Positions 28,352 through 37,675 of a DNA stretch of 64,000 bases are shown here, in pieces. Every line of letters begins with the position of its first letter. Positions within the stretch are counted from its first letter, which is position 1. Made by a program: the position numbers and the translations under genes. The notes below the pieces were generated by a model. It was not told the origin of the DNA and did no database searches. It worked only from the letters and a program-made list of their open reading frames with translations. The stretch is from Oceanobacillus rekensis (GTDB lineage: Bacteria > Bacillota > Bacilli > Bacillales > Amphibacillaceae). The stretch spans positions 310,001-374,000 of the forward strand of contig NZ_MTBQ01000003.1 of NCBI RefSeq assembly GCF_002153375.1, read 5' to 3'.

Positions 28352-29881
28352 ATGGTGGGAATATGGATTGTAATTGGGATTGCAGTATTTCTTTTAATTG
28401 CACTTATTGCTGTATTTGTTACAAAATACCGTACTGCAGGTCCTGACGAAGCATTAATTGTAACAGGAAGCTACCTCGGTGGAAAAAATGTCCATGTTGA
28501 TGAATCAGGAAATAAGATTAAAATCATTCGTGGTGGCGGTACATTCGTCCTGCCAGTTTTTCAGCAGGCAGAACCATTAAGTTTATTATCTAGTAAACTA
28601 GAAGTTACAACACCGGAAGTTTATACAGAACAAGGTGTGCCAGTAATGGCAGATGGAACTGCAATCATTAAAATCGGTGGCTCCATTAGTGAAATTGCAA
28701 CCGCTGCAGAACAATTTTTAGGAAAATCAAAAGGAGATCGCGAGAACGAGGCTAAGGAAGTACTTGAAGGTCATCTTCGTTCCATTCTTGGCTCCATGAC
28801 AGTTGAAGAAATTTATAAGAATCGCGATAAATTTTCGCAGGAAGTACAACGTGTTGCTTCCCAGGACTTAGCTAAAATGGGACTTATCATCGTATCCTTC
28901 ACCATAAAAGATGTCAAAGATAAAAATGGATACTTGGATTCACTAGGTAAACCAAGAATTGCTCAAGTAAAACGGGACGCGGATATAGCTACCGCTGAGG
29001 CTGATATGGAAACACGAATTAAACGTGCACAAGCAGCAAAAGAGGCACAGAAGTCTGAGCTGGAACGTGCAACTGAAATAGCTGAAGCTGAAAAGGAGAA
29101 TCAGCTTAAAACAGCGGAATACCGCCGTGAACAGGATATCGCAAAAGCCCGTGCCGACCAAGCATACGACTATGAAACTGCCCGTGCTAAACAACAGGTT
29201 ACCGAACAAGAAATGCAAATAAAAATTATCGAACGTCAAAAGCAAATTGAATTGGAAGAAAAAGAAATTCTTCGTCGTGAGAAACAATATGACTCTGAAG
29301 TTAAAAAGAAAGCAGATGCCGATCGTTATGCGGTTGAGCAGTCCGCTGTAGCTGATAAAGCGAAGCAAATTGCCGAAGCAGATGCGAATCAATACAGAAT
29401 TGAAGCTGAAGCAAGAGCACAAGCAGAGCAAGTACGTGCAGAAGGTCTTGCCAAAGCCGATTCTACAAGAGCTCAAGGGGAATCAGAAGCAGAAATTATT
29501 CGTCTGACAGGTCTTGCAGAAGCTGAAGCGAAAGAAAAAATTGCTGAGGCATTTGAACAATTCGGTCAAGCAGCTGTACTTGATATGGTTATGAAAATGC
29601 TACCAGAATATGCGAAGGAAGTAGCAAGCCCATTGGCAAACATCGATAAAATCACTGTTGTTGATACCGGAAGCAGTGGATCTGATGGTGGCGCCAATAA
29701 AGTAACTGGCTATGCAACGAATCTCATGTCAACATTACAGGAATCCCTAAAAGCTTCCTCAGGAATCGATGTAAAGGAACTACTTGAAAACGTAACAGGC
29801 AAAGATCAGTTACCGAACGATTTCGACTCTAACCGTATAAAATATGAAGCTGAAAAAAAGACAGAAGTGGAAAGTAAATAA
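28352..29881 (+). CDS. floT: Flotillin
   Basis: 509 residues: one N-terminal membrane anchor (about 3-22), an SPFH/PHB domain (about 28-200) and a long Glu/Ala/Lys-rich coiled-coil flotillin domain with repeated EAEA and AQAEQVRAEG units (about 205-400), ending in a Ser/Gly-rich tail. Scaffold of functional membrane microdomains. AAGGGGGAAATAAA precedes the ATG. Second gene of the sigma-W-type operon; a third gene (yuaI) present in B. subtilis is not here. Confidence 0.95.
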   Translation: MVGIWIVIGIAVFLLIALIAVFVTKYRTAGPDEALIVTGSYLGGKNVHVDESGNKIKIIRGGGTFVLPVFQQAEPLSLLSSKLEVTTPEVYTEQGVPVMADGTAIIKIGGSISEIATAAEQFLGKSKGDRENEAKEVLEGHLRSILGSMTVEEIYKNRDKFSQEVQRVASQDLAKMGLIIVSFTIKDVKDKNGYLDSLGKPRIAQVKRDADIATAEADMETRIKRAQAAKEAQKSELERATEIAEAEKENQLKTAEYRREQDIAKARADQAYDYETARAKQQVTEQEMQIKIIERQKQIELEEKEILRREKQYDSEVKKKADADRYAVEQSAVADKAKQIAEADANQYRIEAEARAQAEQVRAEGLAKADSTRAQGESEAEIIRLTGLAEAEAKEKIAEAFEQFGQAAVLDMVMKMLPEYAKEVASPLANIDKITVVDTGSSGSDGGANKVTGYATNLMSTLQESLKASSGIDVKELLENVTGKDQLPNDFDSNRIKYEAEKKTEVESK

Positions 29882-29893
29882 GCAAATCAAACG

Positions 29894-29930
29894 AAGGAAC
29901 AATCCTATAAATCTGGATTGTTCCTTTTTT
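29894..29930 (+). terminator. Terminator after floT
   Basis: AAGGAACAATCC and GGATTGTTCCTT form a perfect 12-bp stem followed by six T on the plus strand. It also faces the end of the convergent phosphoesterase gene. Confidence 0.9.
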
Positions 29931-29938
29931 AGCGCCTA

Positions 29939-30829
29939 TCACTCCTTAGTTTTTGTCGGATTTTCGGTTGATAATGTTACCGAAACAATTTCTGGCTTAT
30001 TCAAAACCCTTTGAGGAAAGAGACTGTTTCCAAGTCCTCTATTCACTATTAATGTTGAGTTATCTTCATCATGTATTCCAGATGTGTACTCTGGAAACAG
30101 TCCTTGACCTGGAGCAATCAATCCGCCAAGAAATGGAATTCTTAATTGTCCACCATGTGCATGACCAGAGAATATTAAATCCATATCAAATTCCTTATAC
30201 AGCGAAAACAACTCCGGCCGATGTGACAATAGAATTCTAAAACTATCTTGATTTTCCAATCCTTCCAGCGAATCCTCAAGAGCCGCTTCCGCACTATTAT
30301 AATCTGCATATGATTTATGAGCATCTATTGATGGATCATCAATGCCAAGAAGATTAATTTCATCCCCACTCTTGTATATCGAATCATGCGAATTTCTCAT
30401 TACATTCACACCAAGATCAATTAATTTATCCTCTAATGAGCTAATAAATTTTCCTGACCCCCATTCATGGTTACCGGTCACAAAATATACCGGGGCAATT
30501 TCCACCATTTCCTTGATTAGTTTAAGACTTGGCTCTTCGTTGTACCTTCGCCTGTCTATCAAATCCCCCGTTACTAGAATTAAATCTGGATGTAATGCTT
30601 TTACCTTTTGCGTCAGACTACCTTGATTCTTACCAAACGACTTACTATGTAAATCTGATAATTGAATGATTTTATAACCATCAAAACTTTGTGGAATTTT
30701 ATTGGAACTGATCGTAAAATCGGTCACCGTTATAGCGTTATTTTGATCATACAAAAACCTCAAAAATAAACTGAAAAACAAGATTACGAGTAAATATATT
30801 TTTTTTCTGCTACGTTTCACTTTACACAT
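29939..30829 (-). CDS. Membrane-anchored metallophosphoesterase
   Basis: Calcineurin-like phosphoesterase of the YkuE/YaeI type, 296 residues. One N-terminal helix (about 11-27) after a basic start places the catalytic part outside. Metal motifs in order: SDLHSKSFG, VTGDLIDRR, VTGNHEWG, LSHRPELF and SGHAHGGQLR. Start choice is open between the ATG at 30829 and a GTG at 30820, which has AGGA eight bases before it. Related proteins act on membrane lipids or cell wall precursors; the substrate here is unknown. Confidence 0.87.
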   Translation of the reverse strand: MCKVKRSRKKIYLLVILFFSLFLRFLYDQNNAITVTDFTISSNKIPQSFDGYKIIQLSDLHSKSFGKNQGSLTQKVKALHPDLILVTGDLIDRRRYNEEPSLKLIKEMVEIAPVYFVTGNHEWGSGKFISSLEDKLIDLGVNVMRNSHDSIYKSGDEINLLGIDDPSIDAHKSYADYNSAEAALEDSLEGLENQDSFRILLSHRPELFSLYKEFDMDLIFSGHAHGGQLRIPFLGGLIAPGQGLFPEYTSGIHDEDNSTLIVNRGLGNSLFPQRVLNKPEIVSVTLSTENPTKTKE

Positions 30830-30999
30830 CCTATTAATCTATTTCTCATTTGTTTTCTATTCTCTACACCCTTAAACAGATAATGAATCCCCTTTCCTGT
30901 TGTTTATTAAACTACATTATTTCCCAGACAATAATCCAATTAAAGCATCTTTCCCCTTAATATTATCATACAATTTAAACGGATTTTACTCACATCTAC

Positions 31000-31331
31000 A
31001 CAAAAGGAACAATCATTTAACCGATTGTTCCCTTCCATCAATTTCCATATAGTGGCAATGTAAAAATCACCATCAGGATAAATAATATGTTTAAATAATT
31101 TATCGAATATGTTATATAAATCAGCATCTGCCGTTTCGTGATTTGCGATACCGTGTACAACTGGCAACATCGCCACTCCCGCTGCTTTATATTCATCGTA
31201 TTTTCTATGGCAATTGCAAACATATGTGGAATCTGCCAAATAAACAACAACAGGAATAAAACAATTTGGTAAACCAACCAATAAAACCGTACAATGTGGC
31301 TTCCAACGTTGTAAATAAGATAAATTATCAT
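31000..31331 (-). pseudogene. ctaB: Decayed ctaB (heme O synthase) fragment
   Basis: Two overlapping minus-strand frames together read a piece of protoheme IX farnesyltransferase. One frame gives LLFIWQIPHMFAIAIE, the next DEYKAAGVAMLPVVHG, the first again ITKRQMLIYI. Intact CtaB has these as one chain (about residues 190-250 of 300). At least two frame changes and loss of both ends make it a remnant. Nothing else was found between 30830 and 31435, apart from the fdhA ribosome binding site. Confidence 0.82.
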
Positions 31332-31435
31332 AATTATTGAAATATTAATTATAAGGTGCTACTCTTGGAGTTAGAATAGGACCCACCTGCATTATAGTCA
31401 TCTTTAAAACTTTCCTATTTTAAGGAGTGGTTAGC

Positions 31436-32647
31436 GTGAGTAACAAAGCAGTCGTTTATGTTAAGGCAGGAGAAGTAGAGGTAAGGGATATTGGCTATCC
31501 TGATTTGGTTCTTCGAGATGGACCAGGGGTTAATCCTCTAAACGTAGGCAGAAAGTGTAACCATGGTGTTATCTTAAAAGTAATTTCTACTAACATTTGT
31601 GGTAGTGATCAACATATGGTAAGAGGACGTACAACAGCACCAAGTGGGTTAGCTCTAGGACACGAAATTACTGGGGAAGTTATTGAATTAGGCAGTGATG
31701 TAGAATTTATTCAAAAAGGTGATATTGTATCTGTTCCTTTTAATATCGCATGTGGACGCTGTGAAAGTTGTAAAAAGCAGGATACACATATTTGTACGAA
31801 TGTTAATCCTGATCGCCCTGGATCAGCATATGGATATGTTGATATGGGCGGATGGGTTGGTGGACAATCTGAATATGTCATGGTACCATATGCAGATTTT
31901 CAATTATTAAAATTTCCGGATAGAGATCAAGCATTAGAGAAAATCCTTGATTTAACAATGCTATCCGATATTTTCCCAACTGGATATCATGGAGCAATAA
32001 GTGCAGGTGTTAAAATGGGTTCAACCGTTTATGTTGCCGGTGCAGGTCCTGTTGGCTTAGCTGCAGCACATTCTGCACAATTATTAGGTGCTTCTGTAGT
32101 TATTGTTGGCGATCTCAATGAGGACCGTTTAACACAGGCCAGGAGCTTTGGCTGTGAAACAGTAAACTTACGTGAACATGATGATCTTGGTGAGCAAATC
32201 GAACAAATTCTTGGTACATCTGAAGTAGATTGCGCGATTGATGCAGTAGGTTTTGAAGCAAGCGGGCATGGGAAAGATGCTGGCGAAGCTCCTGCAACTG
32301 TATTAAACTCGATCATGGGAGTAACAAGAGCTGGTGGCCGTTTAGGAATTCCAGGTCTATATGTAACTGGAGACCCCGGTGCAGCTGATCAAGATGCAAA
32401 AGAAGGAACATTAAAAATTCGATTTGGCTTAGGTTTTGCAAAAGCACATACATTTGTAACTGGACAGACTCCAGTTATGAAATACAATCGAGACCTAATG
32501 AAAGCTATTTTAAGTGGCAGGGCGCAAATTGCGAAAGCTGTCAACGCTACCGTTATTTCATTGAATGATGCTCCAGATAGTTATATAGCGTTTGATGGTG
32601 GTATCTCAAGAAAATTTGTCATTGATCCACATAGTATGATTAAATAA
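31436..32647 (+). CDS. fdhA: Glutathione-independent formaldehyde dehydrogenase
   Basis: Zinc-dependent medium-chain dehydrogenase that oxidises formaldehyde to formate with bound NAD; 403 residues. Catalytic zinc region NICGSDQHMVRG with GHEITGEV; structural zinc cysteines in CGRCESCKKQDTHIC; NAD motif VAGAGPVGLAA. The long inserts (PGSAYGYVDMGGWVGG and GEAPATVLN) are typical of the glutathione-independent group. Start set at the GTG eight bases after AAGGAG; an in-frame GTG at 31427 overlaps that site. Single gene with a terminator, probably for aldehyde detoxification. Confidence 0.9.
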   Translation: MSNKAVVYVKAGEVEVRDIGYPDLVLRDGPGVNPLNVGRKCNHGVILKVISTNICGSDQHMVRGRTTAPSGLALGHEITGEVIELGSDVEFIQKGDIVSVPFNIACGRCESCKKQDTHICTNVNPDRPGSAYGYVDMGGWVGGQSEYVMVPYADFQLLKFPDRDQALEKILDLTMLSDIFPTGYHGAISAGVKMGSTVYVAGAGPVGLAAAHSAQLLGASVVIVGDLNEDRLTQARSFGCETVNLREHDDLGEQIEQILGTSEVDCAIDAVGFEASGHGKDAGEAPATVLNSIMGVTRAGGRLGIPGLYVTGDPGAADQDAKEGTLKIRFGLGFAKAHTFVTGQTPVMKYNRDLMKAILSGRAQIAKAVNATVISLNDAPDSYIAFDGGISRKFVIDPHSMIK

Positions 32648-32714
32648 AAATCTTATATGGTAAAAAATCAGCGCGTCAATATCTAATTAAATACATTTAA
32701 TTAGTTGTAACTAA

Positions 32715-32755
32715 AACACCTAGTGGATGATGAAATATTCCTACTAGGTGTTTTT
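32715..32755 (+). terminator. Terminator after fdhA
   Basis: AACACCTAGT and ACTAGGTGTT form a 10-bp stem around an 18-base loop, followed by TTTTT. The gap from 32756 to 33073 is otherwise without recognisable genes. Confidence 0.85.
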
Positions 32756-33073
32756 CTGTATTCACCTTTATTTTCCATTTTTGTTTAACCGATTTATCTT
32801 CATAGAATCGTTTCTTTTTTGAATTCTAATTTATTGTATAAAAGTCAATATTCCCTCTAAAGCTTCATCCAGCAGATTCTGGTTACACTTATTTCAAATT
32901 ATGACAAACCTCTTTTATAATACTTTTAGCCTTACCTAAATATGTATCCTGTTATCTGCTGTCTATACATAAAGACTATTGAACTTTAGCATAATAGTCA
33001 GAAAAGGGATTGCACTGGATATGGTGACTTTGACGTCGATACAGGATGTGTCGGTACTTAGTCGAAAATCCCC

Positions 33074-33550
33074 CTAAAGTAAGAGGTGCCAGACTACTAG
33101 AGAGAATAAAAGCATTCCTAGTCGCAAATGTATCCTGCGCAATTTGACGCTAGGTTTTATTAGCCGCATCCAACCTGAAATAACTAAAAACACTAATGTA
33201 ATCATTGCCAGCAGGCCGACAAGCATTTTTCCATTTTTGAATGAGAATCCATAGTGATATATCACGGTACCCCCATGCAATAAAATAAAAGTGAGTGCTG
33301 CCATACCTGTCCAGCGGTGAAATGGAATTACTTTTTTTGATACATTCACCAATCTTATCTTGATGTTTCTATCTGGGACAGACCGGATGGTTGAGAACAT
33401 AGCATTTCTAGTCCAATTAAATAAAAAGAATAAAAAACCAATAAACCCAAGTAAAACATGCAAAGATAGCTCCGGAAACGAAAAGTGCGTAATAATTTTC
33501 CATATAGCAAGGAGCAATAAAATAAAATTCAGATAAAACCAATTACTCAT
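33074..33550 (-). CDS. Small di-heme membrane protein, ferric-reductase-like
   Basis: 158 residues with five hydrophobic helices. Two late helices each carry a histidine pair spaced by exactly 13 residues: His78/His92 (HRWTG...LLH) and His141/His155 (HLRLG...VWH). This H-x13-H arrangement in two helices is the bis-heme pattern of ferric reductases, NADPH oxidases and STEAP proteins. No FAD or NADPH domain is attached or adjacent. GGAGG precedes the ATG by seven bases. Likely an electron carrier across the membrane; partner unknown. Confidence 0.7.
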   Translation of the reverse strand: MSNWFYLNFILLLLAIWKIITHFSFPELSLHVLLGFIGFLFFLFNWTRNAMFSTIRSVPDRNIKIRLVNVSKKVIPFHRWTGMAALTFILLHGGTVIYHYGFSFKNGKMLVGLLAMITLVFLVISGWMRLIKPSVKLRRIHLRLGMLLFSLVVWHLLL

Positions 33551-33699
33551 ACTTCTTCCTCCATAGGCGAGTTTGTTTCAGTTTATTTGACTGGGACTCT
33601 CCGTTTATAAATGACATAACTTCCTTTGAAATACTTGAGCGGGAAACTAAATACATGTACAAGCTATGAGTCTCTCCCTTCTATACGGTAACATAATGG

Positions 33700-33892
33700 A
33701 GCAATACTAGCTGGGATACCAAATGAAATTGCAACAATATATTATACACGCTCCGAAACACCTAAGGAATTGTCTGAAATAGAATCGAGCCGGTACAGAG
33801 TTGTTTCTTTTTTTAAAATTCACTGGATTTCTCTGGCCAGCAATACAATCCTTCTGATATCACTAAATTATGCTTATTACCTGTTTTAGGCA
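33700..33892 (+). other. Possible decayed coding remnant
   Basis: The 640-base gap from 33551 to 34190 has no intact gene. In one plus frame there are about 63 codons without a stop, reading GAILAGIPNEIATIYY and onward to a hydrophobic end, but with no start codon or ribosome binding site. It may be the tail of a lost membrane protein gene. I cannot name a family. Confidence 0.25.
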
Positions 33893-34194
33893 CCTTTGTT
33901 TTCGATTACTATTTTCTATCTAAAATAGAACTACAAATGAGCAAACATTTCATCATGACCTACCCAACAGAAATATCATCATACTTTCCTGGTTCTTCCA
34001 GTACAAAAGCTGCTTCACCCTCACCTTAAAGTGAGCAGGTACCTACTCCCACGAATTTCGTCGGAATTTACCATGTGAATATATACCACGGTATGAAAGT
34101 ATATTACGATTATAGATGGATAGTTTGATAGTTAGTCACTATTACAACCGAAGTAAGGAAGGTTTTTGGGGTACATTTTTATACAGTAAAAAAA

Positions 34195-34221
34195 GCATAC
34201 ATTGTATTGCGTATGCTGCCT
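34195..34221 (-). terminator. Terminator after the XRE-cupin regulator
   Basis: GCATAC pairs with GTATGC around a 10-base loop, followed on the minus strand by seven T. It is 15 bases past the gene's stop. Confidence 0.8.
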
Positions 34222-34236
34222 TTACTAACTATTCCG

Positions 34237-34803
34237 TTATACTCGATCAATAAAAAAAGCTAATACCTGTGCTTTTTCGTCATTCACTGGAATAAAAAGA
34301 TGAGGTTTGGAACCTTGGAAGTAGGCACTATCCCCTTTTACCATCAAGTGTTTTTTTCCGTCATAAAGCAAATGAATTGTCCCTTCGATTATGTAAATAA
34401 ATTCGTCCTGTGAGTGTGTATAGGTTTTTTCCTGCCGTTGATTTATATGTTTAGGAGTCACATGAACAATGGTAGGTTCAATACCACTATACTTCGACCG
34501 GTTTGCAAGCAGTTCATAGGAATAGCCCATATTATCATCACCAATTTTGGATTGCCGGTTCGAATATTTCTGAAGCACCAGATCCTGCTCCGGCTTGTCA
34601 TCGAGTATCCACGAGAGCTGGACACCTAATGCTTCGCTAACTTTTGATAAGGTAGCAATAGCAGATGCTGTTTGACCATTTTCAATTTTGGATAATAAAC
34701 TTTTAGAAATACCACATGCATCCGCAACCTGCTGTTGTGTATTTTTATTTCGTAATCGTATTTGCTTTATCTTTTTCCCGATATTTTGAAGATCGATTGG
34801 AAT
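34237..34803 (-). CDS. XRE-family regulator with cupin domain
   Basis: 188 residues: an N-terminal XRE helix-turn-helix (about 4-60; NIGKKIKQIRLRNKNTQQQV, then GISKSLLSKIENG) and a C-terminal cupin (about 110-185; DEFIYIIEGTIHLLYDG). No ATG, GTG or TTG exists upstream of the HTH in this frame: a stop (TGA) immediately precedes ATT CCA ATC, and GGAAGGAAGG lies just before. I place the start at the ATT (34803). The first canonical codon, GTG at 34578, would delete the whole HTH. Either a rare ATT start, a mutated start, or a sequence error. Target genes unknown. Confidence 0.75.
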   Translation of the reverse strand: MPIDLQNIGKKIKQIRLRNKNTQQQVADACGISKSLLSKIENGQTASAIATLSKVSEALGVQLSWILDDKPEQDLVLQKYSNRQSKIGDDNMGYSYELLANRSKYSGIEPTIVHVTPKHINQRQEKTYTHSQDEFIYIIEGTIHLLYDGKKHLMVKGDSAYFQGSKPHLFIPVNDEKAQVLAFFIDRV

Positions 34804-35007
34804 TCAGTCCTTCCTTCCACCTAAAATCATATGTATATTTTTATATCATAGAATAGCCACAAAAAGTAGTCAAGAGCGAGTAGGATAGCGCCATCTGTCA
34901 AATATATTATTAATAGACTATAAAAGTTTCGGTTGATTCCGGATCCCAGGTGCTTTAGACTTCCTAACAATTCCGCCCTATAGTAAACATCCATTTGCTT
35001 AATAAAA

Positions 35008-35047
35008 AACCGCCAATACAGCAGAAGCATATGCTGTGTTGACGGTT
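35008..35047 (-). terminator. Terminator after the HMG-CoA lyase gene
   Basis: AACCG-CAA-ACAGCA pairs with TGCTGT-TTG-CGGTT (two mismatches), followed on the minus strand by six T. It ends six bases before the stop of the lyase gene. The gap between it and 34804 shows nothing else. Confidence 0.85.
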
Positions 35048-35052
35048 ACATC

Positions 35053-35958
35053 TCATTGTGCATTTGCAAAATATGCGAGTGATCTGCTGGGTAGAATCTT
35101 TTCTAACTTGTTTTGTATATACAACCCCGCATCCTGTATTTTTTTCTCTTCGATACCTGTTTCGACTCCCAAACCATGCAAAAGGTAGAGCACATCGTTC
35201 GTGGCCACATTTCCTGCAGCTCCCGGTGCATATGGACAGCCACCAAGACCGCCAACTGTACTATCAAAACGATTAATTCCATAATGCAGGGACGTCATAA
35301 TATTTGCAATTGCCATCCCTCTTGTGTCGTGAAAATGAAGAATGAGTTTTTCTACTGGATAATGTTTCATTAATACCTCAAGAAGCTGCTCAACTTGTGT
35401 AGGTACAGCAGTCCCAATTGTATCCCCTAATGAAAGTTCATCTACACCCGACTCAAATAATTGTTCACATACTCGAAGTACCTGATCTGGTGAAATTTTC
35501 CCTTCATATGGGCAATCAAAAACAGTTGAAATATAACCGGTTACCCTTTTGCCCGCATTTTTTGCTTCCCTAATTACCTCATCCAAAACAGGAAAGGTTT
35601 CATTGATTGTTTTATTGATATTATTTTGATTATGCATCTCGCTTGCAGACATAAAGACGGACGCACCATCAATCCCTGATTCTAATGCAAATTCAAGACC
35701 TTTCATATTTGGAACGAGGGCTGAATAGAGTACATTTGGATTACGATTAATCTTCCTGCCTACTTCACTTGCATCTGATAAAGCGGGAATCATTTTTGGA
35801 TTAACAAAAGACGTATATTCAACTTCACTTAAACCAGACTCAGAAAGCATATTAATCCATGCAACTTTATCAGCTGTGGAAATCCATTTCTTTTCATTTT
35901 GTAATCCGTCACGTGGTCCAACTTCTTTGATTTGAACATATCTAGGCAATCGACCCAC
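35053..35958 (-). CDS. mvaB: Hydroxymethylglutaryl-CoA lyase
   Basis: Cleaves 3-hydroxy-3-methylglutaryl-CoA to acetyl-CoA and acetoacetate, the last step of leucine breakdown (YngG type). 301 residues in a TIM barrel: KEVGPRDGLQNE with the catalytic Arg-Asp, HFHDTRGMA metal ligands, and the signature GLGGCPYAPGAAGNVATND with the active cysteine. The start is a GTG at 35958 seven bases after GGAGG; the upstream ATG at 35976 contains that site. No other leucine-degradation genes are adjacent, which is unlike the usual yng cluster. Confidence 0.9.
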   Translation of the reverse strand: MGRLPRYVQIKEVGPRDGLQNEKKWISTADKVAWINMLSESGLSEVEYTSFVNPKMIPALSDASEVGRKINRNPNVLYSALVPNMKGLEFALESGIDGASVFMSASEMHNQNNINKTINETFPVLDEVIREAKNAGKRVTGYISTVFDCPYEGKISPDQVLRVCEQLFESGVDELSLGDTIGTAVPTQVEQLLEVLMKHYPVEKLILHFHDTRGMAIANIMTSLHYGINRFDSTVGGLGGCPYAPGAAGNVATNDVLYLLHGLGVETGIEEKKIQDAGLYIQNKLEKILPSRSLAYFANAQ

Positions 35959-36162
35959 TTTAACCCCTCCATTCAATTAGATAAACATCTTAATACCTGA
36001 TATTAATGGAATGAATATATTATTAATTAGTTTATTAATCGTCTCTAATCTGAGTTATTTATGTTAATTATTTTCTAGTATATTATATTGTATTCAATTA
36101 TGTTTATTATGATTCAACATTGTTGAATTAAGCATATAATAAATATTCAGATAATGTCAATG

Positions 36163-36198
36163 AAAAAACCTCCCTGATTATATAGAATCTAGGAGGTT
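36163..36198 (-). terminator. Terminator after the D,D-carboxypeptidase gene
   Basis: On the minus strand AACCTCC pairs with GGGAGGTT, followed by six T. The 36000-36160 gap is AT-rich without a gene. Confidence 0.85.
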
Positions 36199-36236
36199 AC
36201 CGATGTCTTGCATATTTGATTTTTGAATTAAACGCA

Positions 36237-37427
36237 TTAAAAAAAGTACCTATTACTTCTCATTGATTTTTTCCGAATCCAAACAATGACTATACCTACT
36301 ATACCGATACCAAAAACAATTGATAAATAAGGAAGAATAGAAAAAATCTTAGCTGAAATCGTTCCTTCCGTTTTACCGGAAGCTATTTTATTCTCAACCT
36401 GAACATTACCTTTGTTTATTTTATCTAATTTAAATGTTGCTATCGTCTCATTCTGACTAACAATTTCCAATGTTCCATCCTGTTCAACCATTTCCTGTAG
36501 CTTGGCACCCGGTTTGTAGGTGTAGGATAATTTTTCAGGTGCAATGTATTCCTCTTCATCAACAGTAAATATAGATCCTTTTTCAATACTGGTTGTCATG
36601 AAATTTTCAAATCCATAGTCTAATAATTCAATAGTATCATCATAAACCTCATCATCTAAACTACCTTTTAAAGTTACAACTACTAAATTTAATCCATCAC
36701 GTTCTGCAGTTGTAACAAGTGTGTAGCCTGCACGGGAGACAAAGCCATTTTTTCCACCTGTTATCCCTTCATAAGGAATTTCATCTTTCACTAATTTATG
36801 ATGGGTTCTAAGTGTAGTATCCCAGGTTTCACCAACCCATTCCATTTCTTTTGTACCAAATATCTTCCTAAATCTTTCATTTTTCATTGCATGCTTTGTT
36901 ATTTTTGCTAAATCTTTCGCTGTTGTAACATGATTTTCATCGAATAAACCATGTGGGTTCTCAAAATTAGTTTGTTCCGTACCAACCACTTTTGTTAAAT
37001 ATGTATTCAAATCATCAGAAAATTGTTCCACATTCCCACTCAAATACTCGGCAATCGCAATTCCTGCATCATTACCGGAATTAATTAATAATCCTTGAAT
37101 CAGCTTTTTTAATGTAACTTGCTCACCTTCCTCCAAAAAGACGGTGGTCCCCTCTACATTTGTGGCACTTGCATTACTACTTACCGTTATAATATCTTCC
37201 AAGTCTCCATTCTCAATGGCATAAATCGCTGTAGCAATCTTCGTTACACTTGCTGGATACATTAATTTCTCTGCATTTTTTTCAAAAAGTATTTTTCCTG
37301 AATTTGCTTCTAATAGAATTGCTGCCTCACTATGTAACGTCGGGGATGATAATTCACCATAAACTTTTGGAGAAACTATCGTCTGAATAGCTAATATTAT
37401 TGTGATTAATAGAAGGGTCTTTTTCAT
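36237..37427 (-). CDS. D-alanyl-D-alanine carboxypeptidase
   Basis: Penicillin-binding protein of the S11 family that trims the terminal D-Ala of peptidoglycan pentapeptides outside the cell. 396 residues: signal peptide (1 to about 24), serine transpeptidase-like domain with S60-x-x-K63 (SVTK), SGN, and a third motif reading GGKNG where KTG is usual, as in a Bacillus subgroup; then a beta-rich domain, and a C-terminal membrane helix with a basic tail. DacF/DacC-like, but which paralog cannot be decided. It is a single gene. Confidence 0.9.
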   Translation of the reverse strand: MKKTLLLITIILAIQTIVSPKVYGELSSPTLHSEAAILLEANSGKILFEKNAEKLMYPASVTKIATAIYAIENGDLEDIITVSSNASATNVEGTTVFLEEGEQVTLKKLIQGLLINSGNDAGIAIAEYLSGNVEQFSDDLNTYLTKVVGTEQTNFENPHGLFDENHVTTAKDLAKITKHAMKNERFRKIFGTKEMEWVGETWDTTLRTHHKLVKDEIPYEGITGGKNGFVSRAGYTLVTTAERDGLNLVVVTLKGSLDDEVYDDTIELLDYGFENFMTTSIEKGSIFTVDEEEYIAPEKLSYTYKPGAKLQEMVEQDGTLEIVSQNETIATFKLDKINKGNVQVENKIASGKTEGTISAKIFSILPYLSIVFGIGIVGIVIVWIRKKSMRSNRYFF

Positions 37428-37675
37428 AAAACTACTCCATCCAAATTTTTTTACAACATCTGCTATTCTAAATTAAATGTATGGGATAAATATGTAAATA
37501 CATATTTAAAAATGTAATAAACGCCTAATATTCCAGGGAAAATATGGATATTAACTTCACTATCTATACCGAATATATGAAACTACCTTTTAAGCAAATT
37601 TTCATATAATTTTAAATAATCCTCTGGTATAATTTTGTTATAACGCTATAATGAATATAAAAGGGGAGTGGGTTT

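Noticed and set aside
31361-31377. MerR-type operator (ACTCTTGGAGT) before fdhA
   Set aside because: The dyad is there and TAGAAT follows, but no convincing -35 box lies 19 bases upstream, so it is not strong enough to call.
33700-33892. Small plus-strand gene in the 640-base gap
   Set aside because: No start codon or ribosome binding site; kept only as a possible remnant.
34237-34578. Cupin-only protein starting at GTG
   Set aside because: The frame continues upstream through a complete XRE helix-turn-helix, so a start at the GTG would cut off a real domain.
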